Of a stretch of DNA of 64,000 bases, positions 27,821 through 37,131 are shown one piece after another (the stretch's first letter is position 1; every line of letters begins with the position of its first letter). This DNA comes from JACCVG01 sp963790245 (GTDB lineage: Bacteria > Actinomycetota > Thermoleophilia > Solirubrobacterales > Thermoleophilaceae). The translations under genes were made by a program, and so were the position numbers. Where the stretch lies: NCBI GenBank assembly GCA_963790245.1, contig CAWBNP010000002.1, positions 1,240,001 through 1,304,000 on the forward strand. The letters run 5' to 3'. A model generated the notes under the pieces. The model was not told the DNA's origin and did not search any database. It was given only the letters and a program-made list of their open reading frames with translations.

Positions 27821-28116
27821 GCATCACCTGGTTCGTGGTCCTCTCCGCCGTGCTGTTCGCGATCGGCCTCTACGGCGTGATGACCCGCCGCAGCCCGCTC
27901 GTGATCCTGCTCTGCCTTGAGCTGATGCTGAACGCCGGCAACCTCGCGCTGATTGCCTTCGCGCGCGGCTACGGAAACGCCGACGGACAGATCTTCGCGC
28001 TGATCGTGATGGTCGTCGCGGCCTGCGAGGTTGTCGTCGGTCTCGGGTTGATCGTCGCGATGTACCGCCGCCGGATCCCGATCGACGCCGACGCGGCGAG
28101 CGAGTTGCGGGGCTGA
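27817..28116 (+). CDS. nuoK: NADH-quinone oxidoreductase subunit K
   Basis: A 99-residue, three-helix membrane subunit. 'LLCLELMLNAGNLALIAF' carries the conserved Glu of the proton path and 'MVVAACEVVVGLGLIVAMY' the second Glu. GTG start overlapping nuoJ; stop overlaps the nuoL ATG (TGATG). Confidence 0.96.
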   Translation: MSITWFVVLSAVLFAIGLYGVMTRRSPLVILLCLELMLNAGNLALIAFARGYGNADGQIFALIVMVVAACEVVVGLGLIVAMYRRRIPIDADAASELRG

Positions 28117-30125
28117 TGTCAGCGGTGACATACGGCTGGCTGGTGCTCGCCTTCCCGCTCGGCGGGACGATCCTGATCTCGCTGCTCTACAAGCGGCTGC
28201 CCGGGCGCACCGCGGGTTGGATCGGGGCGGGCGCGATCCTGGGCGCGTTCCTGAGCGGCCTCGGCGCGCTCTCCCAGATGCTGGCCGTGGCCCCGGAGGA
28301 ACGGAGCTTCGAGGGCAGCCTGTTCGCATACGCCCAGACGCTCGGAGTAGATGTCGACCTCGGGATCCTCGTCGATCCGCTCTCGCTGCTGATGGTGCTG
28401 ATCGTCAGTGGCGTCTCGTTCCTGATCCACGTCTATTCGATCGCCTACCTCGATTCCGACGCCGGCTACTCACGGTTCTTCGCCTACCTCAACTTCTTCG
28501 TCTTCTCGATGTTGCTGCTGGTGCTCGCCGGCAACTTCATCCTGCTGATCGTCGGCTGGGCGTTCGTCGGAGCGGCTTCCTATCTGCTCGTGTCGTTCTG
28601 GTATCGCCGTGGCACGGCGACGAAGGCCGGCATGAAGGCATTCGTGATCAACGTGATCGGCGACGTCGGGCTCGTGCTCGCGGCGTTCCTGCTGTTCTCC
28701 GAAACCGGCGCGCTTAGCTACAGCGGGGTCTTCGGCGCCGCACACGACGTCTTCGCGCCGAACGAGGGCGTGCTCGTGATCGCCTGCCTGCTGCTGCTCG
28801 TCGGCGCGTTTGCCAAGTCGGCCCAGGTCCCGCTCCACACCTGGCTGCCCGACGCGATGGAGGGCCCGACGCCGGTCTCGGCGCTGATCCACGCGGCGAC
28901 GATGGTGACCGCCGGCGTCTACCTGATCGCCCGCTGCCACCCGCTGTTCGAGATCGCGACCGACGCGGCACTCGTAGCCGCGATCATCGGCACGGCGACG
29001 CTGTTCATCGCGGCCACGGTCGCGCTCGTGATGACCGACCTCAAGCGCTCGATCGCCTACTCGACGATGTCCCAGATCGGCTACATGGTGCTCGGCGTCT
29101 CGGCCTTCGCCTACAGCGCCGGGATGTTCCACCTGATGACGCACGCGTTCTTCAAGGCGCTGCTGTTCATGGGCGCCGGCTCGATCATCTCGGCGATGGG
29201 CGGGGAGCAGTCGCTCGACCGGATGGGCGGCCTGCGCAAGGCGATGCCGTTCACGTTCGTCGTGTTCGTCTGCGGCGCGCTCGCGCTGTCGGGCTTCCCC
29301 GGCACGGCCGGCTTCTTCTCCAAGGACGCGATCATCGACTTCACGCTCTACCGCGGCGGCGTCTACACGGTGCTCGCGATCTTCGCCTACGCCGCCGCGC
29401 TCCTGACCGCGATCTACACCTTCCGGCTGGTCTTCCGCGTGTTCTTCGGCAAGAGGTGCCCAGAGGCCGAGCAGCTGGAGGCCGGCCACCTCCACCACGC
29501 CGATCCGGTCAACCCCGCGACCGGCGAGCCCGAGGACACCGACGTCGGCTTCCCGGGCGAGGCGCACCACATCGCCGAGCGCGACTGGCCGATGAAGATC
29601 GGGATGGCACCGCTGGCACTGCTCGCGCTGGTCGCGGGCGGGCTCCAGATCCCCGGCGTCACCGAGGTCGTCACCCACTTTCTCGAGCCGACGTTCGCGG
29701 GATCGGAGTACCTCGAGGCCCATCCGACGGTCGCCGATGAGTGGCGCGGCCTGGCGATCGGCGGGGCGATCGCGGTCGTCGGGATCGGGATCGCGTTCTT
29801 CCTCTACATCCGCCGCCCGGGGGTCACCGCCTCGCTGCAGACCCGCCTCGGCGCACTGCACAACTTCCTGTCCCACAAGTGGTACTTCGATGAGCTGATC
29901 GAGGCCGGCATCGTCCGACCGATGGCCGCCTTCGGCCGTTTCGGCCGCAACCTCGTCGAGTCCGAGCTGGTCCAGGGCTTCCTCGTCGGCGGCGCGACCA
30001 GCGTCGTGCGGGTCGGGACCTCGGCCGTCCGGACGCTCCAGTCCGGCTACCTGCGCGCCTATGCGGCGCTTCTGCTGATCGGGATGTGCGCGCTGGCCCT
30101 CTACTTCCTGATCGTGTCGAGCTGA
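28116..30125 (+). CDS. nuoL: NADH-quinone oxidoreductase subunit L
   Basis: A 669-residue antiporter-like proton pump subunit. It has about 14 core helices ('DAMEGPTPVSALIHAATMVTAG' (in part) and 'MTHAFFKALLFMGAGS' carry the family Lys/His/Glu residues), then a long C-terminal lateral helix region and a final membrane helix. A polar insertion rich in His and Glu (about residues 450-490) lies before the last core helices. Coupled by TGATG to nuoK and four bases from nuoM. Confidence 0.97.
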   Translation: MSAVTYGWLVLAFPLGGTILISLLYKRLPGRTAGWIGAGAILGAFLSGLGALSQMLAVAPEERSFEGSLFAYAQTLGVDVDLGILVDPLSLLMVLIVSGVSFLIHVYSIAYLDSDAGYSRFFAYLNFFVFSMLLLVLAGNFILLIVGWAFVGAASYLLVSFWYRRGTATKAGMKAFVINVIGDVGLVLAAFLLFSETGALSYSGVFGAAHDVFAPNEGVLVIACLLLLVGAFAKSAQVPLHTWLPDAMEGPTPVSALIHAATMVTAGVYLIARCHPLFEIATDAALVAAIIGTATLFIAATVALVMTDLKRSIAYSTMSQIGYMVLGVSAFAYSAGMFHLMTHAFFKALLFMGAGSIISAMGGEQSLDRMGGLRKAMPFTFVVFVCGALALSGFPGTAGFFSKDAIIDFTLYRGGVYTVLAIFAYAAALLTAIYTFRLVFRVFFGKRCPEAEQLEAGHLHHADPVNPATGEPEDTDVGFPGEAHHIAERDWPMKIGMAPLALLALVAGGLQIPGVTEVVTHFLEPTFAGSEYLEAHPTVADEWRGLAIGGAIAVVGIGIAFFLYIRRPGVTASLQTRLGALHNFLSHKWYFDELIEAGIVRPMAAFGRFGRNLVESELVQGFLVGGATSVVRVGTSAVRTLQSGYLRAYAALLLIGMCALALYFLIVSS

Positions 30126-30129
30126 CCAC

Positions 30130-31749
30130 ATGACGATCCACCTCAGCATCGTCATCTTCCTGCCGCTGGTCGCGGCGCTGATCGGCGCCCTGCTCGGCGG
30201 GCGGGCGGTCCGCTGGGCCGCGGTGCTCGGCTCGCTCGGCGTGCTCGGCTACGCGGTCGCGATGCTGATCGGCTTCGACTCGAGCAGCGCCGCGCTCCAG
30301 TACGTCACCGACGATGCCTGGATCTCGCAGCTCGGGATCCGTTGGTCGCTCGGCGTCGACGGACTCAACCTGCTGCTGGTCGCGCTGACCGCCCTGCTCT
30401 GGTTCGCCGCGACGCTCGGCGCGGCATTCCTAGGGGTGACGCGGATCGAGGAGCGGCCAAAGCTGTTCTTCTTCCATCTCGCGCTCGCCCAGAGCGCCGT
30501 GCTCGGCGCGTTCCTCGCCCAGGACCTCGCCGTGTTCGTCTTCTTCTTCGACCTGATGCTCGTGCCGTTCTACTTCCTGATCGGCGCCTGGGGCCGCGGC
30601 GAGCGGGTTGCCGCGACGACCAAGCTCGTGATCTACACGCTCGTCGGCTCGCTGCTGATGCTCGCCGGGGCGATCGCGCTCGGCGTGCTGGCGACTCCGA
30701 CCGGCGGCCAGATCAGCTTCTCGCTCGCCGAGCTCGCCGTGCGCCCGCTGCCCGAGGGCACCCAGCTGTGGATCTTCGCCCTGTTCGCGCTCGCCTTCCT
30801 CGTCAAGATGCCCGCCTTCCCGCTGCACGGCTGGATGCCCGACGGCTACCGGGCGGCCCCGCTCGCGGTCCTGATCGTCTTCTCCGCAGTCGTCTCCAAG
30901 GTCGCGGCCTACGGCTTCCTGCGGATCGTCCTGCCGACGATGCCCGACGCCGCGCTCCACTTCCAGGATCTGATGCTGATCCTCGCCGTGCTGTCGATCA
31001 TCTACGGCTCGGCGCTCGCGTTCAGCTCCGATGACACGCGGCTCGTGCTCGGCTACTCCTCGGTCGCCCAGCTCGGCTTCATCACGCTCGGGATCTTCTC
31101 GCTGACCGACCTCGGCGCCCAGGGCGCGCTGATGCAGATGGTCAACCACGGCCTCGTGGTCGCCGCCCTGTTCCTGATCGTCGGGCTGCTCGCGGCGCGG
31201 GCCGGCGGTTCGGAGTCGCTCGATGACATGGGCGGCATCGCCTCGCGCGCGCCGGTGCTCGCGGCGCTGTTCCTGATCGCCTCGCTCGCCTCGCTCGCGA
31301 TGCCCGGATCGCCCAACTTCGTCGGGGAGCTGCTGATCCTGTTCGGAACGCTCGAGTCCAAGCTCGTCTTCGGCGTGATCGCCTGCACCGGCGTCGCGAT
31401 GGCCGCCGTCTACATGATCCGCATGTACCAGCGCTCGATGCACAACGGGATCGGCGCCGGGGTGCAGTCGCGCGAGATCCGCCGCGGCGAGCTCGCGCTG
31501 CTTGCGCCGCTGATCGTCGTGATCGTGGCGCTCGGGATCTACCCGCAGTTCGCGCTCAGCCGCAGCGAGGCGACGGTGGTCGGCAAGGTCGCGGCCGTCG
31601 AGCAGCTGCGCGTGCCCCTCAGCGGCGGCGTGATCCTGCCAGGCGCGCAGATTCCCGAGGGCGTGCCGGGAACCCCGGGCGCGCCCCCGGGAACCCCGGG
31701 CTCAGCGCTCGGTCCCCAGGATCCGGCCAGAGAGCCGACGGCCCCATGA
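30130..31749 (+). CDS. nuoM: NADH-quinone oxidoreductase subunit M, with Gly/Pro-rich tail
   Basis: A 539-residue antiporter-like proton pump subunit with about 14 helices. Conserved: 'FFDLMLVPFYFLIGAWG', 'KMPAFPLHGWMPDGYRAAP', 'YSSVAQLGF' and 'MVNHGLVVAALFLIVG'. After the last helix there is an unusual tail of about 30 residues with two near-identical units ('GVPGTPGA', 'PPGTPGSA'), encoded by an imperfect DNA repeat. Its stop overlaps the nuoN start. Confidence 0.97.
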   Translation: MTIHLSIVIFLPLVAALIGALLGGRAVRWAAVLGSLGVLGYAVAMLIGFDSSSAALQYVTDDAWISQLGIRWSLGVDGLNLLLVALTALLWFAATLGAAFLGVTRIEERPKLFFFHLALAQSAVLGAFLAQDLAVFVFFFDLMLVPFYFLIGAWGRGERVAATTKLVIYTLVGSLLMLAGAIALGVLATPTGGQISFSLAELAVRPLPEGTQLWIFALFALAFLVKMPAFPLHGWMPDGYRAAPLAVLIVFSAVVSKVAAYGFLRIVLPTMPDAALHFQDLMLILAVLSIIYGSALAFSSDDTRLVLGYSSVAQLGFITLGIFSLTDLGAQGALMQMVNHGLVVAALFLIVGLLAARAGGSESLDDMGGIASRAPVLAALFLIASLASLAMPGSPNFVGELLILFGTLESKLVFGVIACTGVAMAAVYMIRMYQRSMHNGIGAGVQSREIRRGELALLAPLIVVIVALGIYPQFALSRSEATVVGKVAAVEQLRVPLSGGVILPGAQIPEGVPGTPGAPPGTPGSALGPQDPAREPTAP

Positions 31750-33293
31750 TGAAAGCGCCGACGATCGACTACATGGCGTTCGCGCCGATCCTCGCCACGC
31801 TCGCCGGCTCGTTGCTGGTGATCGCGGTCGCGCTCGTTCGCGCCTCGTTTGTCCAGCGGGTCGTGCTGCCCGGCCTGGCGCTCGTCTCGCTCGCGGTCGC
31901 CGCCGCCTTCGCGGTGATCACCTGGGAGACCGGCGACCAGAAGACGATCATCGAAGGCGCCCTCGCGGTCGACGCGCTCGCGCTCGGCTTCTCGCTGCTC
32001 GTCTACGCGGCGGGCACCGGCGCGATCGCGCTCTCGTTGCGCTCGGAGACGGTGCGGAACGCCGGGCGCGGCGAGTACTACGCGCTGCTGCTCGCCTCGA
32101 TCACCGGCATGACGATCCTGGTCGGTGCCGAGAACCTGATCACGCTATTCGTCGGCTTCGAGCTGCTTTCGATTCCGTTGTACGTGATGTGTGCGGCCGC
32201 CGTCCGCGACGAGCGGTCACTCGAGTCGGGGCTCAAATACCTGATCGTCGGCTCGGTCGGCTCGGCGACGCTGCTCTACGGCCTCGCGATGATCTACGGA
32301 GCGACCGGCTCGACCGACTTCGCGGGCATCTCGGCCGCGATCGGAACCGATGTCGACGTGACCGACCCGTTGCTGCTCTCGGGTGTCGCGCTGGCGGTAA
32401 CCGGCCTCGCCTTCAAGGCCTCGGTCGCCCCCTTCCACCAGTGGACCCCCGACGTCTACGAGGGTGCGCCGACCCCGGTCACCGCGTTCATGGCGGTCGC
32501 GACCAAGGTCGCGGCCTTCGGCGTGTTCCTGCGCCTGTTCGACGACGCACTGCTCTCCGCCCAACTCCAGTGGGGCCCCGCCCTGGCCGCGCTCTGCTGG
32601 GTCACGATCCTCGTCGGCAACCTCGGCGCGATCGGCCAGTCCTCGCTCAAGCGGATGCTCGCCTGGTCGGGCGTCGCCCAGGCCGGCTACCTGCTCGCCG
32701 GGGTCGTCGTCGGGACGCGACTCGGCGCCGAGGCCGTCTTCTTCTACCTCGCCGTCTACCTGCTGATGAACGTCGCGGCGTTCGCCGTCGTGATCGCGCG
32801 CGAGAGGGTCTCTACCCACGGGGGCACAGGCGAACGCGGCGACGGTCTGCGCTCACTCGAGCGGCTCGGCGAGGCGAGTCCCTGGCTCGCGTGGCCGATG
32901 ACGATCGCGATGCTCGGGCTCGCCGGGTTCCCGCTGACGGCTGGCTTCTTCGGCAAGTTCCAGCTGATCAACGCGACCGTCAGCGGCAGCTATGAGTCGC
33001 TTGCAATCGCGATCGTGATCGGTTCGATGATCTCACTCGTCTACTACCTGCGCGTGGTCGCGATGATGTGGATGAGCCCGCGCGAGATCGAGATCCCCGC
33101 CGCCCCCGGCCGCCGATCGCGCAAGGTCCGGGCCGCCGAGGGGTGGTCTCCGGAGGCCGGCGCGGCCGCCCAGCCCGAGGTCACCGCCGTCGCGGTGATC
33201 TGCGCGGCGCTCGTCCTGGCGATCGGCATCTTCCCGGACCCGTTGTTCGACGTTGCCCGCGACGTCGGTTCATCGTTGGTCGGCTTCCTCTAG
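31746..33293 (+). CDS. nuoN: NADH-quinone oxidoreductase subunit N
   Basis: A 515-residue third antiporter-like subunit, last gene of the operon. Signatures: 'FELLSIPLYVMCAA', 'FKASVAPFHQWTPDVYEGAP', 'KRMLAWSGVAQAGYLLAG' and 'GLAGFPLTAGFFGKFQLI'. The start may be ATG 31746 or ATG 31749. The MaoC-like gene follows after only 21 bases and may share the transcript. Confidence 0.97.
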   Translation: MMKAPTIDYMAFAPILATLAGSLLVIAVALVRASFVQRVVLPGLALVSLAVAAAFAVITWETGDQKTIIEGALAVDALALGFSLLVYAAGTGAIALSLRSETVRNAGRGEYYALLLASITGMTILVGAENLITLFVGFELLSIPLYVMCAAAVRDERSLESGLKYLIVGSVGSATLLYGLAMIYGATGSTDFAGISAAIGTDVDVTDPLLLSGVALAVTGLAFKASVAPFHQWTPDVYEGAPTPVTAFMAVATKVAAFGVFLRLFDDALLSAQLQWGPALAALCWVTILVGNLGAIGQSSLKRMLAWSGVAQAGYLLAGVVVGTRLGAEAVFFYLAVYLLMNVAAFAVVIARERVSTHGGTGERGDGLRSLERLGEASPWLAWPMTIAMLGLAGFPLTAGFFGKFQLINATVSGSYESLAIAIVIGSMISLVYYLRVVAMMWMSPREIEIPAAPGRRSRKVRAAEGWSPEAGAAAQPEVTAVAVICAALVLAIGIFPDPLFDVARDVGSSLVGFL

Positions 33294-33314
33294 TCCCCGG
33301 TTAGGATCACCCCG

Positions 33315-33782
33315 ATGAGCGTCCGGGTCAACGGTGTCGAGGAGATGCGCGCGCTGATCGGCCGCGAGGTCGGTCCCAGCGAGTGGCGGACCGTCACCCA
33401 GTCAGACATCGATCGGTTCGCGGAGCTCTCCGGCGATGACCAGTGGATCCACTGCGATGTGGAGCGTGCCAAGGCCGAGAGCCCCTACGGAACCACGATC
33501 GCGCACGGCAACCTGACCCTCTCCGCGATCGACGGCATGCGGCTCGAGCTGTTCGAGTCCTCGGGCTTCGTGCTGGGGGTCAACTACGGCTGGAACAAGG
33601 TGCGCTTCCCGGCAGCGGTGCCCAGCGGCTCGCGCATCCGCGCGCGCGCCGAGCTGGTCTCACTCGAGGAACTCGACGGCGGCTGGTGGCAGCTCGTGAC
33701 CCGCTTCCTGATCGAAGTCGAGGGGTCGGAGAAGCCTTGCTGTGTCGCCGACAGCGTCGGCCGGCTGCTGCCCGAAGGCTGA
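33315..33782 (+). CDS. MaoC family hydratase
   Basis: A 155-residue hot-dog-fold protein. The hydratase 2 motif is complete: 'FAELSGDDQWIHCD' with catalytic Asp (41/42) and His46, then 'ESPYGTTIAHG'. Members hydrate trans-2-enoyl-CoA esters to (R)-3-hydroxyacyl-CoA. It lies 21 bases after nuoN on the same strand, but the shared context does not explain the substrate. Confidence 0.9.
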   Translation: MSVRVNGVEEMRALIGREVGPSEWRTVTQSDIDRFAELSGDDQWIHCDVERAKAESPYGTTIAHGNLTLSAIDGMRLELFESSGFVLGVNYGWNKVRFPAAVPSGSRIRARAELVSLEELDGGWWQLVTRFLIEVEGSEKPCCVADSVGRLLPEG

Positions 33783-33839
33783 CCGGCCGCGCCGGACGAC
33801 GAGCCGCCCGGCCGGCTGACTAGACTCGCGCGCCACCCG

Positions 33840-35429
33840 ATGGACTACCCGGTCGAGCAATTCAGCGAGTCCGAGCGCGCCGCGCTCGCTCCCCATTTCA
33901 CGAACCTCGAGGGGCCGGTATTCGCGCTCGTCAACCTCCCCGAGACGGTCAAGGGTGCGCTTTTCGCCCGCTACTCGCGCTACCCCGGAACCCTGCGGAG
34001 GCTCTACCTCGAGGAGTTCGCCGGCGACATGGAGGGCGCCGCGAGCGCAGCCTTCGATGGCGCCGAGGGCGAGCGCGCCGCGGCCCTCTACAAGCGGATC
34101 TTCCTCGGCTACGGCGATGACTCGGTCGCGCAGCTGGGCGGCGTCCACATTGCGTGCGAGTGGGTCTCCAATGTCCTGACCAAGGTGCTCCAGCGCGGCC
34201 GGCTGGCCGCCTACCTCGAGCAGTCGACCCGCTACATCGCCTACGACGGCCCGATGCCCGGCGGCGGCTACCGGTTCTGGAGCGATCCCGAGCTCGGGCC
34301 GGAGTACCGGCGCGCGATGGACCATCTGTTCGACACCTATTCGGAGAGCCTGCCGCTGGTCGAGGCCTGGGCGGCCGAGCGGTTCCCGCGCGGCGATGAG
34401 CCCGAGGCCGCGCACGCGCGCTCGATCCGCGCCAAGGCGCTCGACCTGCTGCGCGGTCTGCTGCCGGCGGCCTCGCTCTCGCACATGGGCATCTACGCGA
34501 CCGGTCAGTCCTATGAGCAGCTGCTGCTCCATCTGATCGGATCGCCGCTGCCGGAGGCGCGCGAGTTCGGCCGCCAGATTCTCGGCGAGCTCCAGAAGGT
34601 GATCCCGAGCTTCGTCGCCCGCGTCGAGAAGCCCGACCGCGGCGGCGAATGGGCGAGCTTCCTGACCGAGCGGGAGTCGGCCGGCAGGCGGATCGCCGCG
34701 CGGCTCGGCCTCGATCGCGCGCGCGAGGAGGGCACGGCGCCTTCGGTGCGGCTGCTGTCGGTCGAGGGCTCGGAGGAGGATCTGCTCGCGGCGATGCTGT
34801 TCGAGGCCAGCGCGGTCTCCGAGCACGAGGCTCGCGACGCGGTACGTGTGCTGCCGCCCGATGAGCGCGCGACGCTGATCGGCGAGCTGGTCGGTGAGCG
34901 CATCAACCGTCGCCACCGCCCGGGGCGCGGCTTTGAAGCGGTGCGGTACCGCTTCGAGATCGTCTCCGACTACGGCGCCTTCCGCGACCTCCAGCGCCAC
35001 CGGATGCTGACCGTCCAGTGGCAGCCGCTGACGCCCGGACTCGGCGCCGGGGTGCCCGAGGAACTCGAGGACGCGGGGGTCGCCGACGCCTACCGCGGCG
35101 CGCTCGAGCGCTCCCGCGCCGAGTACGAGCGGCTGGTCGAGATCGGCCGACCGGAGGTCGCGCCCTACGCGCTCTGCCTCGGGTTCAGGATCCGCTACGT
35201 GCTCGACATGAACGCACGCGCGGCGATGCACCTGATCGAGCTGCGCTCCGGCCGCGAGGGCCACCCCGCCTATCGGGCGGTCGCCCACGAGTTGCACGCC
35301 CAGATCGCCGCTGTTCACCCGGCCGTCGCCGCGGCGATGTCGTTCGTCGACCGCGACACCGAGCCGCGGCTCGAGCGGATCCTCTCCGAGATCAGGACCC
35401 AGGCGCGAGCGGCGGCCGGCTCCCGATGA
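33840..35429 (+). CDS. Two-domain ThyX-like (FAD-dependent thymidylate synthase-related) protein
   Basis: A 529-residue protein, about twice the length of ThyX (~220-250). The N-terminal half has a ThyX-like motif, 'QRGRLAAYLEQSTRY' (residues 118-132), where the QSTRY part is canonical but the RHR part is reduced to R-x-R. The C-terminal half has 'LQRHRMLTVQWQPL' (384-397), where RHR is canonical but the second part is lost. Each half ends in a helix pair like the ThyX C-terminus ('TGQSYEQLLLHLIGSP' at 221-236; 'MNARAAMHLIELRSG' at 457-471). Thymidylate synthase activity is not proven. Its stop overlaps the rpe start. Confidence 0.8.
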   Translation: MDYPVEQFSESERAALAPHFTNLEGPVFALVNLPETVKGALFARYSRYPGTLRRLYLEEFAGDMEGAASAAFDGAEGERAAALYKRIFLGYGDDSVAQLGGVHIACEWVSNVLTKVLQRGRLAAYLEQSTRYIAYDGPMPGGGYRFWSDPELGPEYRRAMDHLFDTYSESLPLVEAWAAERFPRGDEPEAAHARSIRAKALDLLRGLLPAASLSHMGIYATGQSYEQLLLHLIGSPLPEAREFGRQILGELQKVIPSFVARVEKPDRGGEWASFLTERESAGRRIAARLGLDRAREEGTAPSVRLLSVEGSEEDLLAAMLFEASAVSEHEARDAVRVLPPDERATLIGELVGERINRRHRPGRGFEAVRYRFEIVSDYGAFRDLQRHRMLTVQWQPLTPGLGAGVPEELEDAGVADAYRGALERSRAEYERLVEIGRPEVAPYALCLGFRIRYVLDMNARAAMHLIELRSGREGHPAYRAVAHELHAQIAAVHPAVAAAMSFVDRDTEPRLERILSEIRTQARAAAGSR

Positions 35430-36106
35430 GCGCACTGACCGAGACCCGGATCGCACCCTCGATCCTTGCGGCCGACTTCGCCCGGCTCGGCGAGCAGGTC
35501 GAAGAGGTGCTCATGGCCGGGGCGCGCGTGATCCACGTCGATGTGATGGACGGCCAGTTCGTCCCCCCGATCACAATGGGGCCGAACGTCGTCGCCGCGC
35601 TGCGGGAGCGCGCGAGCGCCGTCGGGGCGGCGATCGACGTCCACCTGATGATCGACGCTCCCGAGCGCCAGATCGCCGACTTCGCCTCGGCCGGCGCCGA
35701 CAACATCACCTTCCACCTCGAGGCGACCGCCCACGCCCACCGGTTGGTGCAGGCGATTCGCGAGCAGGACTGCCGCGCGGGCGTCGCGATCAACCCGGGG
35801 ACTCCGGCGGAAGCGCTCGCAGCGCTCGCCGGCGATGTGGATCTGATCCTCTGCATGACCGTCAACCCGGGCTGGGGCGGTCAGCAGTTCATCGAAAACT
35901 CACCCGCGAGGGTCAGCGCGCTGCGGGAGCTGATCGGCGCTGGGGCAGCGACGGTCGAGGTCGACGGCGGCATCGATGAGAACACCGTCGGAAGCTGCCT
36001 GGAGGCCGGCGCGACCCTGTTCGTCGCCGGCAGCGCGATCTTCGGCGCCCCCGATCCCGCCGCGGCCTACCGCGCTCTGGCCGACGTGGTCGGCGAGTCG
36101 GCGTGA
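35426..36106 (+). CDS. rpe: Ribulose-phosphate 3-epimerase
   Basis: A 226-residue TIM-barrel enzyme that interconverts D-ribulose 5-phosphate and D-xylulose 5-phosphate in the pentose phosphate pathway. Motifs: 'IAPSILAADFARLGEQV', 'VIHVDVMDGQFVPPIT' (metal His/Asp), 'DVHLMIDAPE', 'MTVNPGWGGQQFI' and 'EVDGGIDENTV'. ATG overlaps the stop of the ThyX-like gene (ATGA), so the two are translationally coupled. Confidence 0.96.
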   Translation: MSALTETRIAPSILAADFARLGEQVEEVLMAGARVIHVDVMDGQFVPPITMGPNVVAALRERASAVGAAIDVHLMIDAPERQIADFASAGADNITFHLEATAHAHRLVQAIREQDCRAGVAINPGTPAEALAALAGDVDLILCMTVNPGWGGQQFIENSPARVSALRELIGAGAATVEVDGGIDENTVGSCLEAGATLFVAGSAIFGAPDPAAAYRALADVVGESA

Positions 36107-36165
36107 AGCATTTCCCTCGCCGAGAGGTGCAAACCCTTCGCGAGCCGGCGGCCGACTAGCCCCGA

Positions 36166-37131
36166 CTAGCCCCGCTTCTTGCGCTTGCGCTTGCCCGCGG
36201 CAGCCGCATCGCCGCCGTTGCGCGACGGCGGCGGGGTCTTCGCCGCCAGCTCGGCCGCCTTGCGCTTGTCGAACGCAGCGCGCTGCTCGGCGGCGGTCGG
36301 CCACGGTTCGGCCATGCCCGTCTTCCAGGCCGTTCCACGCCCATTCGGCCAGCGGTCGAGCAGGATCAAACCGATCGCGCCGGCCCAGAACATCTGGACG
36401 ATCTTCGGGTCGAACAGCGTAGGCAGCGCGGTGTTGGCAAGCACGGCGGTCAGGCCGAGGAACAAGCCGAGCGCGATTCCGATGTAGCCCATGAACCGGC
36501 TCAGGAGACCCGCGCGCATCGCGAACAGCGAGATCAGGATCACGCCGAAGCCGAGCGCCAGCGACGCGGCAAGCTGGACCGTCGTGATGATCTCGAGCGA
36601 GGACTGCCCGGCGATCGTCTCGGTCGCGACCCGCTCGGCGGCGGTGCGCTCGGGCGTCTCGGGCACGGGGTCGCCAAATCGGGGCGGCAGCCGGTCCTCG
36701 CTCGGCAGCGCTCGGTACTCCGCGGCCGCCGGCGTCGGGGCGAACTGCTCGGCGGCGCTGATCTGGCCGGCCGCGCCGGCGATGCCGGTCGCGGCGAACA
36801 GGACCGCACCGAGGACCGCGAGCACGCGGGCGGCGGGAAGCAGCTCCGGTACGCGGAACTTGGCCGCCTTATAGAGGAACAGGAGCAGCGGCAGAAGCAG
36901 CAGGATCGGTAGAACGGCGAGCGCTGCGACGAGCAGGAACGTCGACGGCTGGTCGTTGATCGTCAGCAGCGCCCCCGCCGGGCCGACGCCGATCGCCTCG
37001 CCCGAGCGCAGCAGCAACGGCGCGACTTGGGCGGCCAGCAGTGAAACGACGACCGCGAACGCCGAAAACGCGATCGGCTTTGCCAGACGCGCCTCCCACT
37101 CCAGTTGCTCGGTCCGCGGGGAGCCGTTCAT
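36166..37131 (-). CDS. Integral membrane protein of unknown function
   Basis: A 321-residue protein with about seven hydrophobic helices. A polar, proline-rich loop of some 60 residues between helices 3 and 4 (about 125-190) contains 'FGDPVPETPERTAAERVATE'. A basic C-terminal tail ends in 'GKRKRKKRG', probably cytoplasmic. The stretch 'ILLDRWPNGRG' with 'EPWPTAAEQRAAF' looks conserved in type, but no named family was recognised. It overlaps by four bases a small upstream gene on the same strand, so the two form an operon. Confidence 0.75.
   Translation of the reverse strand: MNGSPRTEQLEWEARLAKPIAFSAFAVVVSLLAAQVAPLLLRSGEAIGVGPAGALLTINDQPSTFLLVAALAVLPILLLLPLLLFLYKAAKFRVPELLPAARVLAVLGAVLFAATGIAGAAGQISAAEQFAPTPAAAEYRALPSEDRLPPRFGDPVPETPERTAAERVATETIAGQSSLEIITTVQLAASLALGFGVILISLFAMRAGLLSRFMGYIGIALGLFLGLTAVLANTALPTLFDPKIVQMFWAGAIGLILLDRWPNGRGTAWKTGMAEPWPTAAEQRAAFDKRKAAELAAKTPPPSRNGGDAAAAGKRKRKKRG

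Noticed and set aside
28470..30155. 561-codon open frame antisense to nuoL
   Set aside because: Translation is a run of polar, repetitive residues with no family features; the sense strand is a clear NuoL.
33660..35456. 598-codon open frame antisense to the ThyX-like gene
   Set aside because: Antisense shadow without start signal or recognisable domains.
36150..36178. Small direct repeat of a TAG-containing unit at the end of the membrane-protein gene
   Set aside because: Two ~11-base copies; easily explained by slippage and with no structural consequence.
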